A DNA stretch of 62,071 nucleotides, from contig JBKOUY010000009.1 in the NCBI GenBank assembly GCA_046723645.1, positions 1 to 62,071 of the forward strand, in the 5' to 3' direction. Positions 30,391-39,537 of the stretch are shown here, one piece after another (the first letter of the stretch is position 1; the number at the start of each line of letters is the position of its first letter). The notes beneath the pieces were generated by a model, which did not search any database, was not told the DNA's origin, and saw only the letters and a list, made by a program, of their open reading frames with translations. The stretch comes from DASQUK01 sp046723645 (GTDB lineage: Bacteria; Actinomycetota; Acidimicrobiia; Acidimicrobiales; VFJN01). Made by a program: the position numbers and the translations under genes.

Positions 30391-33300
30391 TCACCCCCGT
30401 GACGCCGCCAGCGTGGCGAGCTCGGTGCGGTTGGTGACGTCGAGCTTGGCGTAGATGTGGGACAGGTGGGTCTTGACGGTGTCGCGACTGATGAAGAGGC
30501 GGGTGGCGATCTCGGGATTGGTCAGGCCCTCGACCGCCAGGCCGACGACCTTGAGCTCGGTCGGCGTCAGGCTCGCCCAGCCCGTCGGCGGTCGGCCCCG
30601 GGCGCCGCGGGCCCGGCTGACGTAGGCGACGGCATCGTCCAGCGACAGCGCGGTCCCCTCCGACCAGGCTGCGTCGAAGCCGTCGACGCCGAGCGACGCC
30701 CGCAGCGCCGCGACTGCGGCATCGCGGGCGGCGTGGTCGATCGCCGGCCGCGGGTAGCCCATGAGCCCTCGCGCCGCATCGCTGGCGGCATGCAGGCGGG
30801 CGGCCTCGGCATTGCGGCCGCTGCCAGCGGCGCGGCAGGCAAGCGCGTCGAGGCTGTCGACGTAGAACGTGCGCAGGCCGTGCTCCACGCGGACCGCGAG
30901 CGCCTCGTGGTTGAGGCCCTCGGCCCGGTCGGGGTCGTCGGCGGCCACCAGCACCGCCGACTCGTCCAGCGCATCGGCCAGGATGCGGGGGAGGTCGAGC
31001 TCGCGACCCAGCTGCAGCGCCCGTTCCAGGTGTGCCCCGGCTGCCCCCGGGTCACCCAGGCGGCGAGTCGCGGCCGCCAGCCCCGGTAGCGCCCGGGCGA
31101 CGATCATGTTGCCGACGAACGGCTCCGCGTAGCGGGTGGCCTGCTCCAGCCACGCCCGGGCGCTCTCGAGGTCGCCGTTCCAGAGGTGGAGCTGCCCGAG
31201 CGAGACCGCCATGGTCGGGACGTGGACCGCGTGGCCGGCGTCCTCGACGGAGCGGACCACCCTGTCCATGAGCCGCAGCGCCCCCTCGGGGTCGCCGCCC
31301 AGGCCCCTGACCCACGCGAGGTTGCTCAGGGTCGTGCCCACGGCGAAGTAGTCGCCCAGCGGCTCGGCCAGCCCGACCGCCTCGGCCGCCAGCGCCTCGG
31401 AGAGGCGCACGTCGCCGGTGCGCTGCGCCGCCTCCAGCTGCCCGGTGAGGGCGAAAGCGGCGAGGATGCGGTCGCCCCGGCGCCGGCATCGCCGCACGGC
31501 CTCCTCGAGGATCGGGGCGGCGTCCCGGTGGCGATCGCAGTTGGTGAGGGCGAGGCCCTCGAGGACCAGGGTGAGGTCGGTGCCCCAGGCGTCCCCGGCG
31601 GCCTCGGTGTGCCGGCGTGCCTCGACGCAGAGCTCACGTGCCCGGACGAAGTCGAGGTACACGTTGATGTAGGCGTGCAGTGCGAGGCAGCGGCCCATGT
31701 TCCGGTCGTCGCCGTTGGCCGTCGCGATCTCCAGGCCCCGTTCGGCGGAATCGACGGTGAGCCCGAACTCGCCGCCGGTGGCGCCGAGCAGGGCGGCGCC
31801 CACCAGGAGCCTGGCCTGGAGCGTCGAACGATCGGCGGGGGCGAGCCCGATGGCGCGCTTCAGGTGCTGGATGCCCTCGTGCGCGTGGCCATGGAGCAAC
31901 CAGAGCCGGGCGAGCGCCGCCGCCAGGCGCCGGCCGCGGGCGGCGTCGGGCGCCGAGAGCCCCCAGTCGAGCGCCGCCCTGAGGTTGTCGTGCTCGGTCT
32001 CGAGCGTGGTCAGCCATGCATCCTGGCCGGTGCCCTCCAGCTCCGGCTCCGCGAGCTCCGCCAGCGCCAGGAAGTGGTCCAGGTGCCGGTCGCGGGTGGC
32101 GGCGGCCGCCCCGGTGTCGCGGAGCCGATCGTGCGCGTACTGGCGGATCGTGTCCAGGAGCCGGTAGCGGGCCTGGGCGTCGCGCTGGTCGACCAGGACG
32201 AGGGACTTGTCGACGAGGCGTCCGAGGGTGACGAGCACGTCGTCGGCGCCGCCCGGTCCGGCACACACCGCCCGGGCGGCTTCGACCGTGAAGCCGCCGG
32301 TGAACACGGCCAGCTGGTGCAGGACCGCGCGGTCGGGCCCGTCGAGCAGGTCGTGGCTCCACTCGACCGACGCGGCGAGGGTCTGCTGCCGCGCGACCAC
32401 GCCTCGTGCGCCCCCGGCGAGCAGCCGGAACCGGTCGTCGAGGCCGGCGACGATCTCGGCCGGGGACAACGTGCGGAGCCAGGCGGCGGCGAGCTCGACG
32501 GCCAGGGGGATCCCGTCGAGCCGCTGGCACACCGTGCGCACGGCGGACTCGTTCCCGTCGTCGACGGCGAAGCCGGGCCGCACGTGGCCGCCGCGATCGG
32601 CGAACAGCGAGACGGCCTCGTCCTCGACCATCGACGGCACCCGCCACACCGTCTCGCCCGCCACCCCGAGGGGCTCCCGCGTCGTGGCGAGCACGGACAC
32701 CTCGGGGCAGGAGCGCAGCAGCGCGTCCGCCAGCTCGGCGCTGGCATCCAGCAGGTGCTCGCAGTTGTCGAGGCAGACCAGCAGCCGGCGATCGTGCAGG
32801 TGCAGGGCCAGTGCCCGCAGGGGCCCTGCGAGCGGGTCGACCATGACCCGGGTGGCGGCGGCCGTGAGCTCAGCCACCAGCGAAGGGTCGGTGACGGGGC
32901 CGAGGTCGACCCACCACACCCCGTCGGGCCAGCGGTCGGCCAGCCGCGCCGCCGCCTGGACGGCCAGGCGGGTCTTGCCGCATCCGCCCGACCCGGTGAG
33001 CGTCACCATCCGTTCGGTGCCCAGGAGCCGCTCGACCGCCGCCAGCTCGTCGCTGCGCCCCACGAAGCTCGTGAGCTGGGGTGGCAGGTTGTTGGCCAGC
33101 ACGTCCAGCGAGCGCAGCGGCGGGAAGTCGCCGGGCAGCTCTGCGTGCCGCAGCTCGAAGATGCGCTCGGGTGCCGAGAGGTCGCGCAGCCGGTGGGCGC
33201 CCAGGTCCCGGAGCCAGCCCCCGGCTGGGAGCGCGTCGCTGACGATCGAGGCCGTGACTGCGGTCAGCAGCGTCTGGCCGGCGTGGGCGACATCGCGTAG

Positions 33301-33678
33301 CCGGGCGCCGCGCGGCAACGCCGGCCCGGTGTAGCCGCGGCCGTCGACAGGGTGGGCTTCCCCGGTATGGACCCCGATCCTGGCCCGCGACGCCGACCCG
33401 CCGCCGGCGTCGCCGCCCAGCGCGCGCTGCAGGTCCAGCGCGGCTGTCACGGCGTCCGCCGCCGACGCGAACACGGCGGCCGTCCCGGCACCGTTGGCCC
33501 CAGCGTCGAGCAGATGGCCGCGGTGCGCGGCCAAGGTCGCCAAGGTCGCCGGGGTTGGTGGGTTCGACGGCGTGGCCGGTGCTGCCGGCGTCGGCGGCAC
33601 CGCCGAGAGGTCCACGTCGGCGAGGAGGAACGTCACCGTCCCGGCGGGCAGATCCGGTGCCGGCGGATCGTGGGCCAT
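30391..33678 (-). CDS. Large regulator: degenerate cyclase domain + STAND ATPase + TPR + LuxR HTH
   Basis: A protein of 1095 residues. Residues 1-~175 resemble the class III adenylate/guanylate cyclase homology domain (GTVTFLLADVD, RIGVHTGEAH, TAVTASIVSDALP), but a Pro/Ala-rich insert interrupts it and metal-binding residues are missing, so it is probably inactive. The STAND ATPase follows: TSFVGRSDELAAV, Walker A GSGGCGKTRLA (229-239), VCLDNCEHLLDASAELADAL. Then come TPR-like repeats, and the C-terminal LuxR helix-turn-helix (TPTELKVVGLAVEGLTNPEI followed by RDTVKTHLSHIYAKLDV). The domain order is the reverse of the relative at 21735-24644. ATG 33678 gives the normal family N-terminus; a more upstream ATG (33714) is possible. 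Confidence 0.88.
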   Translation of the reverse strand: MAHDPPAPDLPAGTVTFLLADVDLSAVPPTPAAPATPSNPPTPATLATLAAHRGHLLDAGANGAGTAAVFASAADAVTAALDLQRALGGDAGGGSASRARIGVHTGEAHPVDGRGYTGPALPRGARLRDVAHAGQTLLTAVTASIVSDALPAGGWLRDLGAHRLRDLSAPERIFELRHAELPGDFPPLRSLDVLANNLPPQLTSFVGRSDELAAVERLLGTERMVTLTGSGGCGKTRLAVQAAARLADRWPDGVWWVDLGPVTDPSLVAELTAAATRVMVDPLAGPLRALALHLHDRRLLVCLDNCEHLLDASAELADALLRSCPEVSVLATTREPLGVAGETVWRVPSMVEDEAVSLFADRGGHVRPGFAVDDGNESAVRTVCQRLDGIPLAVELAAAWLRTLSPAEIVAGLDDRFRLLAGGARGVVARQQTLAASVEWSHDLLDGPDRAVLHQLAVFTGGFTVEAARAVCAGPGGADDVLVTLGRLVDKSLVLVDQRDAQARYRLLDTIRQYAHDRLRDTGAAAATRDRHLDHFLALAELAEPELEGTGQDAWLTTLETEHDNLRAALDWGLSAPDAARGRRLAAALARLWLLHGHAHEGIQHLKRAIGLAPADRSTLQARLLVGAALLGATGGEFGLTVDSAERGLEIATANGDDRNMGRCLALHAYINVYLDFVRARELCVEARRHTEAAGDAWGTDLTLVLEGLALTNCDRHRDAAPILEEAVRRCRRRGDRILAAFALTGQLEAAQRTGDVRLSEALAAEAVGLAEPLGDYFAVGTTLSNLAWVRGLGGDPEGALRLMDRVVRSVEDAGHAVHVPTMAVSLGQLHLWNGDLESARAWLEQATRYAEPFVGNMIVARALPGLAAATRRLGDPGAAGAHLERALQLGRELDLPRILADALDESAVLVAADDPDRAEGLNHEALAVRVEHGLRTFYVDSLDALACRAAGSGRNAEAARLHAASDAARGLMGYPRPAIDHAARDAAVAALRASLGVDGFDAAWSEGTALSLDDAVAYVSRARGARGRPPTGWASLTPTELKVVGLAVEGLTNPEIATRLFISRDTVKTHLSHIYAKLDVTNRTELATLAASRG

Positions 33679-33758
33679 GGCCCGATCATCGGCCGGTGCG
33701 ACAGGTCGCAACATCGTCCACGTGGGCGAAGTTGCCGGCGCGCTCCGGGCCATCCGCC

Positions 33759-34499
33759 TCAGGAGCTGGCCGGCTTCTCGTACACCGAGACGTGCTTCGC
33801 GCTGTCGTTGTCGAACGGCTCACGCTTCCAGCCTCCCCACCGGTCGCGCAGCCGGAGGCCCGCCAGGCGGGCCATGAGGTCGAGCTCGGACGGCCAGGCG
33901 TAGCGGAGCACCACCGGCACGAGGCGCACGCCGGTGGGGGAGAGCACGACGTGCTGGGCGTCGACGCGCTGGTCGACCGGGTGGTGCCGGGACACGTCGA
34001 GCCGCACGCGGTCGACGTCCATGCCTATGACGTTCACACGCTGCCCGCGATCGAACCGCGCCACGTCGGGGACGAAGCCCTCCATCGCGAAGCAACCGCC
34101 GGGTTCGAGCCGGCGGGCGACGTTGGCGAAGCACCGCAGCTGGTCGTCCTGGGTGACCAGCGCGAAGAACGTGTTGAAGGCGATGAAGATCAGTGAGTAC
34201 GACCGGTCGACGGCCACGTCGGCCAGGTGACCGAACGTCACCTCGATCCCGCCGCCGCCAGGCTTGGCCCGCATGTGCTCGACCATCGCCGGCGACGCAT
34301 CGATGCCGTGGACCTCGAGTCCCCGCTCGGCCAGCGGGATGGCGATCCGCCCGGTCCCGACGCCGAGCTCGAGCACCGGCCCGCTCCCGGCCAGGGAGAC
34401 GAGCGCCTCGACCGTGTCGGTCGGGTCCATGCCCTGGTGCCACTGGTCGTAGACGTCGGCGATCCGCTCCCCGTACGTCTCGGGCCCGTATCGGTCCAT
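33759..34499 (-). CDS. Class I SAM-dependent methyltransferase
   Basis: A 246-residue methyltransferase with motif I VLELGVGTGRIAIPLA, acidic motif II end HGIDASPAMV, and post-motif LIFIAFNTFFALV, then RRLEPGGCFAMEGFVP. The N-terminus YGERIADVYDQWHQGMDP resembles small-molecule methyltransferases of actinobacterial secondary metabolism. Substrate unknown. It lies 80 bp upstream of the large LuxR regulator on the same strand. Confidence 0.88.
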   Translation of the reverse strand: MDRYGPETYGERIADVYDQWHQGMDPTDTVEALVSLAGSGPVLELGVGTGRIAIPLAERGLEVHGIDASPAMVEHMRAKPGGGGIEVTFGHLADVAVDRSYSLIFIAFNTFFALVTQDDQLRCFANVARRLEPGGCFAMEGFVPDVARFDRGQRVNVIGMDVDRVRLDVSRHHPVDQRVDAQHVVLSPTGVRLVPVVLRYAWPSELDLMARLAGLRLRDRWGGWKREPFDNDSAKHVSVYEKPASS

Positions 34500-34638
34500 G
34501 CGCCACCCTTCACCAGCCGTGCCGGGGACTCAAGCGCATTCAGCTACCGGCGTCGATCGCCGCCTCGATCCGCCCGGACCTGACCGCCTCCAGCAATCCC
34601 GCATGATCCCGTTCGTTCTCGGGCGACGCGACCAGTGC

Positions 34639-35318
34639 TCAGGTGCGACGCACGAACACGCGCCGGAGCTCGCCGAACGGGACGACGAGGAACACGGCAA
34701 TGGCGCAGTACAGACCCACCGCGACCGCCGGCAGGACGAGCCCGATGAGGATGGCGATCCCATACACCACCACGACCGGCAGGATGCCTCGCCTCACGCT
34801 GTCGGTTTCCTCGACGTCCTCGTCGCTCACACGCGCATACAGGTGTTCCCACCGCGCGTACGCATCCAACGCGTACAGCAGGACGCGGATCACCAGCAGG
34901 ACGATGCCGTACATCGCGACGAAGACCCGTTCCCCCGAGACGTCGTCCAGTCCCTCGGCGACCAGGCGCGTCGGGAACGGCAGGACGGCCACGAACAGGA
35001 GCAGGAGCAGGTTGAGCCGGAGCAGCCCCACGTCGGCCTTGGTCAGCCGTCGGTGATGCCCGTGTGTGCGAGCCACGCGGCGCCGATCGTCAGGAAGCTG
35101 ACGACGTACGCCAGGTAGAACGGCCAGGCATCTGCGACCCGGTCCAACGCATGGCCCGAATCCCGGATCGCCAGGTCCAGGACGAGCAGCGTGATGGCGA
35201 TGGCGAACACGCCGTCGCTGAACGCCTCCAGCCGGTTCGTGCCGACGAATCGGCGTGGCTCGTCCACATGCTCCTCACCGGCCAACCGGGTCACCTCCAG
35301 GAGACGGCGGCGGCGCAC
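34639..35318 (-). pseudogene. TMEM175-family potassium channel interrupted by a frameshift
   Basis: The first frame (start region 35318 or GTG 35267) carries the family signature RLEAFSDGVFAIAITLLVLD, and ends at GAAWLAHTGITDG. The next frame continues with LTKADVGLLRLNLLLLLF and the family motif VAVLPFPTRLVAEG, then further membrane helices to 34639. Joining the frames at the GGC-TGA of the first stop would restore a full-length protein of about 215 residues. A single missing C at about 35043 explains it. No slippery heptamer is visible, so a mutation or assembly error is likelier than programmed frameshifting. Intact TMEM175 proteins form K+ leak channels. Confidence 0.65.
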
Positions 35319-35363
35319 AGAACGGCACCCGATTCGGGCGGGTGCCGTGGGGATCGGCGGTGG

Positions 35364-35786
35364 CTATAGGTCGGGGCGGAGGTCGTGATCGATCTGCATC
35401 AGCTCGACCGGTGCACCGTTGACGGCGATGAAGGCGACCGTGACCCCGGCGCTCGGACTGTTGGGCTCGATGATCACCCGGTGCCCCGCCAGTGCGGCCT
35501 GCAGGTCGTCGACCTCGAATGCCACGTGCGGCACCGTCCTCACGAGGTCCGGGTAGGGCGCGTCGTCCCAGTAGCGCTGCCACTGGATGCCGAACGGATT
35601 GTCCTGGTGGTCGCTGACGGTCATCCTCAGGTGGGGGAGCGGGATCTCGCCCTCGAAGCTGCCCGTCGTCGGGATGCCGATGTGGTTGAACCTCAGCTGC
35701 TGATCCACCGGCGCCGGCCTGGCGCCGCCCATCTCCATCGGCACCGGGTCAGTCTGTCCACCGCCGCCCTGGGCCTGCGCCTCCAT
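35364..35786 (-). CDS. VOC-superfamily (glyoxalase-like) protein
   Basis: A 140-residue protein with a glyoxalase-type core: FNHIGIPT, TVPHVAFEVDDLQAALAGHR and VTVAFIAVNGAPVELMQIDH. The N-terminal ~30 residues are a Gln/Gly/Pro-rich extension before RFNHIG. VOC proteins use a divalent metal to isomerise, dioxygenate or open substrates; this one cannot be assigned further. It diverges from the acyl-CoA ligase gene at 35911 and may share its promoter region. Confidence 0.75.
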   Translation of the reverse strand: MEAQAQGGGGQTDPVPMEMGGARPAPVDQQLRFNHIGIPTTGSFEGEIPLPHLRMTVSDHQDNPFGIQWQRYWDDAPYPDLVRTVPHVAFEVDDLQAALAGHRVIIEPNSPSAGVTVAFIAVNGAPVELMQIDHDLRPDL

Positions 35787-35910
35787 TTTCGTTGCCGGAT
35801 CGTGCTCGACTGGTGCCGCTGTCGGATCCGGCGCGTGAGCTGGCCGTCCCTCGGGGGGTAGCCGCTACCGTCGTCCCGGCGTGACGACCGCGCGACCAGA
35901 GGGGGGTCAC

Positions 35911-37551
35911 ATGCCAGTGCCCGACCTGGACTACGCACCGACGATCCCGGTCGTGGTCCGCCGCGCGGCGGCGACGTTCGGGGACAACGACTTCATCGTC
36001 ATGCCCGATCGCCGCATGAGCTACGCCGAGGCAGAGGTGGCATCCCGCCGCGTGGGCAAGCAGCTCCTGGCGGCGGGGGTGGGCAAGGGCACGCGCATCG
36101 GGTTCGCGTTCCCGTATGGCACCGACTGGGTCGTGGCGTGGCTGGCGATCACGCGGATCGGGGCGATCGGGATGCCGTTCAGCACCTCGTACAAGCCGGC
36201 CGAGCTGCGCAAGGCGCTCCGCTTCGGCGACGTCGACACGCTGCTGGTGCCGTCGACCATGTTCGGTCAGGATCATCTCGCCTACGTCGAGGAAGCCGTC
36301 CCAGGCCTCGCCGAGGCCGGGCCCGAGCCGCTGCGGCTCCCGGCCCTGCCGTTCCTGCGGCACGTGCGGGTGAGCGGCCCGAGCGATCGGCTGTGGGCGA
36401 AGGCCCTGCCCTTGGACGTCCGGCCCGGCGCCGCAGCCGGCGACGCCGACGCCGACATCGGCGACGAGTTCTTCGAGGCCGTCGAGGCCGAGGTCACGCC
36501 CTCCGACCTCATGATGACGATCTTCACGTCCGGCACGACGAGCGAGCCCAAGGGTGTCGTCCACACGCACGGGAACTTCCTGCGCCACGGCGCCAACCTG
36601 GCGCGCTTCGCGGGCCTGACCGCCGAGTCCCGCCGTCTGTGCGCCATGCCGTTCTTCTGGATCGGCGGCGTGGGCCTGACGCTCAACATGGCCCTGTCGG
36701 TCGGCAGCACCGTCCTCTGCGTCGAGAAGTTCGAGCCGGACGCGGTGCTCGATCTGATGGAGGCCGAGGGCGCCACCGAGCTCGCCGTGTGGCCCCAGCT
36801 CGGTCAGCGGATGCAGCGCTACGTCGTCGAGACCGGCCGCGATGTCAGCAAGATCCCGGCCTTTGCCCCGCCGCCGACCACCGACCCGGGGCTGCGCCAC
36901 AACTCGTTGGGGATGACAGAGACCATGGGGCCCCACTCGGCGGCCGGCCCCGAGGCCGACCGGGTCCTCCCCGAGGAGATGCGGGGATCATTCGGGCTGC
37001 TGGTGCCGGGCGTCGAGCACCGCATCGCCGACCCCGAGACCAACGCCACCCTCGACGAGGGCGAGGTGGGCGAGGTCTGCATCCGTGGCTACAGCGTCAT
37101 GAACGGGCTGTACAAGCGGGAGCGCCACGACACGTTCGACCACGACGGCTGGTACCACACGGGCGACAAGGGCCTCATCCGCGACGGCTACCTGTACTTC
37201 TTCGGACGCCTGAGCGAGATGATCAAGACCTCGGGATCCAATGTGGCCCCGCGGGAGGTCGAGCTGCTGCTCGAGTCGTTCCCCGAGGTGAGCCTGGCGG
37301 TGGTCGTCGGCCTGCCCGACGCCGATCGCGGCGAGGTCGTCGCCGCCGCGCTGGTGCCGGCGGCCGGCGCCCGGGTCGATCCGATCGAGATGCTGCACCG
37401 GGCCGGCGAGGAGCTGTCGAACTACAAGGTGCCGCGGCGCGTGCTCGTCCTCGCCGAGGGGGAGACGCCCTACCTCGCCAACGGCAAGCCCGATCGGCTG
37501 GCCCTGCGGCAGCTGCTGGCCGATCGTGCGTCCGAGGTGGAATGGCGGTAA
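35911..37551 (+). CDS. AMP-binding acyl-CoA ligase
   Basis: A 546-residue adenylate-forming enzyme: P-loop TIFTSGTTSEPKGVVHTH, aromatic-substrate-pocket GMTETMGPHS, adenylation motif YHTGDKGLI and the catalytic lysine in YLANGKPDRLAL. It would activate a carboxylate (fatty, steroid-like or aromatic acid) as acyl-CoA through an acyl-AMP. ATG 35911 has AGAGGGGGG just upstream; an upstream GTG (35881) is less likely. It diverges from a VOC protein and is followed by a small ORF and the TetR-diiron pair. Confidence 0.92.
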   Translation: MPVPDLDYAPTIPVVVRRAAATFGDNDFIVMPDRRMSYAEAEVASRRVGKQLLAAGVGKGTRIGFAFPYGTDWVVAWLAITRIGAIGMPFSTSYKPAELRKALRFGDVDTLLVPSTMFGQDHLAYVEEAVPGLAEAGPEPLRLPALPFLRHVRVSGPSDRLWAKALPLDVRPGAAAGDADADIGDEFFEAVEAEVTPSDLMMTIFTSGTTSEPKGVVHTHGNFLRHGANLARFAGLTAESRRLCAMPFFWIGGVGLTLNMALSVGSTVLCVEKFEPDAVLDLMEAEGATELAVWPQLGQRMQRYVVETGRDVSKIPAFAPPPTTDPGLRHNSLGMTETMGPHSAAGPEADRVLPEEMRGSFGLLVPGVEHRIADPETNATLDEGEVGEVCIRGYSVMNGLYKRERHDTFDHDGWYHTGDKGLIRDGYLYFFGRLSEMIKTSGSNVAPREVELLLESFPEVSLAVVVGLPDADRGEVVAAALVPAAGARVDPIEMLHRAGEELSNYKVPRRVLVLAEGETPYLANGKPDRLALRQLLADRASEVEWR

Positions 37552-37668
37552 CGGCACCCCGGTGACTTGCCGGCGATGAGAAATGCGCCCCCATCCCGTC
37601 TGGACATCCGAACGCCCGGTGGGCCACGAAAACCGGATGTACGACGGATGAAAGGAAAGGGGCGCGTG

Positions 37669-37842
37669 ATGAGCACGCATGTCTTTGGACTCACCGTGGC
37701 GACGCTGGCCGACGCGTCCCGCGCCGCGCGGACGGTCGATCACGCCGTGACGCTGGTCGACGAGACGTCTCACGTGGTGGTCGTGGTCGACCAGCGGGGT
37801 CGGGTGACCATGCGACCGCAGGAGCGCCTGCCGATCGGCTGA
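37669..37842 (+). CDS. Small conserved-looking hypothetical protein (57 residues)
   Basis: ATG 37669 follows an AAAGGAAAGGGG ribosome binding site and encodes STHVFGLTVATLADASRAAR, then a strand-rich DHAVTLVDETSHVVVVVD and a short polar end. The protein is compact and shows no membrane segment. I recognise no family. It lies between the CoA ligase and the TetR operator on the same strand. Confidence 0.5.
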   Translation: MSTHVFGLTVATLADASRAARTVDHAVTLVDETSHVVVVVDQRGRVTMRPQERLPIG

Positions 37843-37863
37843 ACCCGGCTCGCCACACCTGAA

Positions 37864-37895
37864 CGGTTACATACAGGCTTGACTGTATGTAACCG
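37864..37895. promoter_or_regulatory. Inverted repeat, probable operator of the TetR gene at 37915
   Basis: Perfect 13-bp arms CGGTTACATACAG and CTGTATGTAACCG are separated by GCTTGA. The repeat ends 19 nt before the tetR start codon. It is unusually AT-rich for the region and is most likely bound by that TetR for autoregulation and control of the downstream diiron gene. Confidence 0.75.
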
Positions 37896-37914
37896 AAGGC
37901 GAATACTGGGTGGC

Positions 37915-38553
37915 ATGCCCACGGTCACGTCGGAGCCGCGGCGCCCCCGCACCCAGGCCGAGCGCAGCGCCGCGACCCGTGTCCGGCTGCTGGACGCCAC
38001 CATCGACTGCCTCGTGGAACTGGGTTGGTCCGGCACCAGCACGACCGAGGTCGTGCGCCGGGCCGGCGTCTCCCGAGGCGCCCAGGTGCACCACTACCCC
38101 ACGAAGGAGGACCTGGTGGTGGCGGCGGTGGAACATCTCTGCGGCCGCCGCATGGCCGAGTACCGGGCGACGCTCGAGCGGCTGCCGGCGTCGGAGCGGA
38201 CGCCCGCCGCCTCCATCGACCTGCTGTGGTCCGTCTGGTCGGGCCCGACGCTGGAGGCCTGGCTCGAGCTGATCGTCGCCTGCCGGACCCGGCCGGCGCT
38301 GCGCACCCGCTTTGTGGAGTTCGAGCACCGGTTCTTCGACGCCGCGGTCGCCCTGTTCCAGGAGACGCAGCCGGAGATGACCGGCGACCCGGAGTTCGCC
38401 CGCCTGGCGCTCCGCTTCACGTTCTGCCTCCTCGACGGCCTGGCGGTCGCACGCCTCGGCGGCATCGACCGTGCGGAGCTGGATGGGGTCGTCGAGGGAT
38501 TCAAGATCCTGACCACCGTCGTCTCGCCCACCGACCTGGGAGCGAACCAATGA
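37915..38553 (+). CDS. TetR-family regulator of the second diiron oxygenase
   Basis: A 212-residue TetR protein with helix-turn-helix RVRLLDATIDCLVELGWSGT followed by TTEVVRRAGVSRGAQVHHYP and TKEDLVVAAVEHLC. ATG 37915 is chosen over an upstream TTG inside the inverted repeat. The stop overlaps the start of the diiron gene (ATGA). It is not closely related to the TetR at 14800-15444, but its genetic setting is parallel. Confidence 0.88.
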   Translation: MPTVTSEPRRPRTQAERSAATRVRLLDATIDCLVELGWSGTSTTEVVRRAGVSRGAQVHHYPTKEDLVVAAVEHLCGRRMAEYRATLERLPASERTPAASIDLLWSVWSGPTLEAWLELIVACRTRPALRTRFVEFEHRFFDAAVALFQETQPEMTGDPEFARLALRFTFCLLDGLAVARLGGIDRAELDGVVEGFKILTTVVSPTDLGANQ

Positions 38554-39512
38554 CCGCAACCGCCCTCGACCGCCAGCCGCTCGACGAGGAACAGCAGGAC
38601 GACCGGTTCACCGAGCTCCTCCGGCGGCTCAGCCACCAGTCGGTGGTGAAGCATTTCGACGCCTACGCGGATGTCGATTGGGATCATCCCGACAATGCCA
38701 TTGATCCCCGCGACCCGCGGTGGGAGCTGGATTCGGGCAGTGGCCTGGCCGAGACCGACTGGTACCGCTCGTTACCGGCCGAGACCCGGGCCCGCATCGG
38801 GCTGCACGGGATCACGAGCAACATGAAGGCGGGGCTCCAGTTCGAGAACGTCCTCAAGCGCGGCCTGCTGGAGTACGCATTCCGGCTGCCCGACGGCTCA
38901 CCCGAGTTCCGGTACGTGTACCACGAGGTCATCGAGGAGGCGCAGCACTCGTTGATGTTCCAGGAGTTCGTCAACCGGACCGGACTGGAGACCCCGGGCC
39001 TTCCCTGGGAGCTGCGCCTGGGGAGCCGGAACGTCGTCGGGTTGGCCCGGCGGTTCCCGCCGCTGTTCTTCGTGTTCGTCCTCGGCGGGGAGGATCCGAT
39101 CGATCACGTGCAGCGCACCGTCCTGCGCAGCGACAAGGACATCCACCCGCTGCTCGAGCGGATCATGCGCATTCACGTGACCGAGGAGGCGCGGCACCTG
39201 TCCTTCGCCCGCAGCTACCTGCGCACCAACGTGCCGAAGCTGCCGTCCTGGCGCCGGCATGCCCTGGCCATGCAGGCTCCGCTCGTCCTGGCCACCGAGG
39301 CGGGCGTCATGCTGCGCCCGCCGCGGCACCTGGTCCGCACCTACGGCGTCCCCGATGCCGTCCTGCGCGACGCCTACGGTCCGGGCTCCCCGGCCCGTCA
39401 GCATGCGAAGGACTCGCTCCGCAAGGTGCGCAACCTGCTGGTCGAGCTCGACCTGGTCACGCCGCCGGCCAAGCGACTGTGGCGGCGCTTCGGCATCTGG
39501 GACGAGGCCTGA
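38550..39512 (+). CDS. AurF-like diiron oxygenase (second copy)
   Basis: A 320-residue protein with the full AurF ligand set: E100 (LQFENVLK), E130-A-Q-H133 (EEAQHSLMF), E181 (LGGEDPIDH), then H209, E213 and H216 (IHVTEEARHLSF). The spacing of the last three matches AurF's H, E, H exactly. The core includes LLEYAFR and the aromatic-rich FPPLFFVFVLGGED. AurF oxidises p-aminobenzoate with O2; other family members act on other amines or acyl groups, so the substrate is open. ATG 38550 overlaps the tetR stop, so the two form an operon under the inverted repeat. It converges with the NTF2-like gene. Confidence 0.85.
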   Translation: MTATALDRQPLDEEQQDDRFTELLRRLSHQSVVKHFDAYADVDWDHPDNAIDPRDPRWELDSGSGLAETDWYRSLPAETRARIGLHGITSNMKAGLQFENVLKRGLLEYAFRLPDGSPEFRYVYHEVIEEAQHSLMFQEFVNRTGLETPGLPWELRLGSRNVVGLARRFPPLFFVFVLGGEDPIDHVQRTVLRSDKDIHPLLERIMRIHVTEEARHLSFARSYLRTNVPKLPSWRRHALAMQAPLVLATEAGVMLRPPRHLVRTYGVPDAVLRDAYGPGSPARQHAKDSLRKVRNLLVELDLVTPPAKRLWRRFGIWDEA

Positions 39513-39537
39513 CGCTCCCCGCCCCGCCCCCGGCCCG

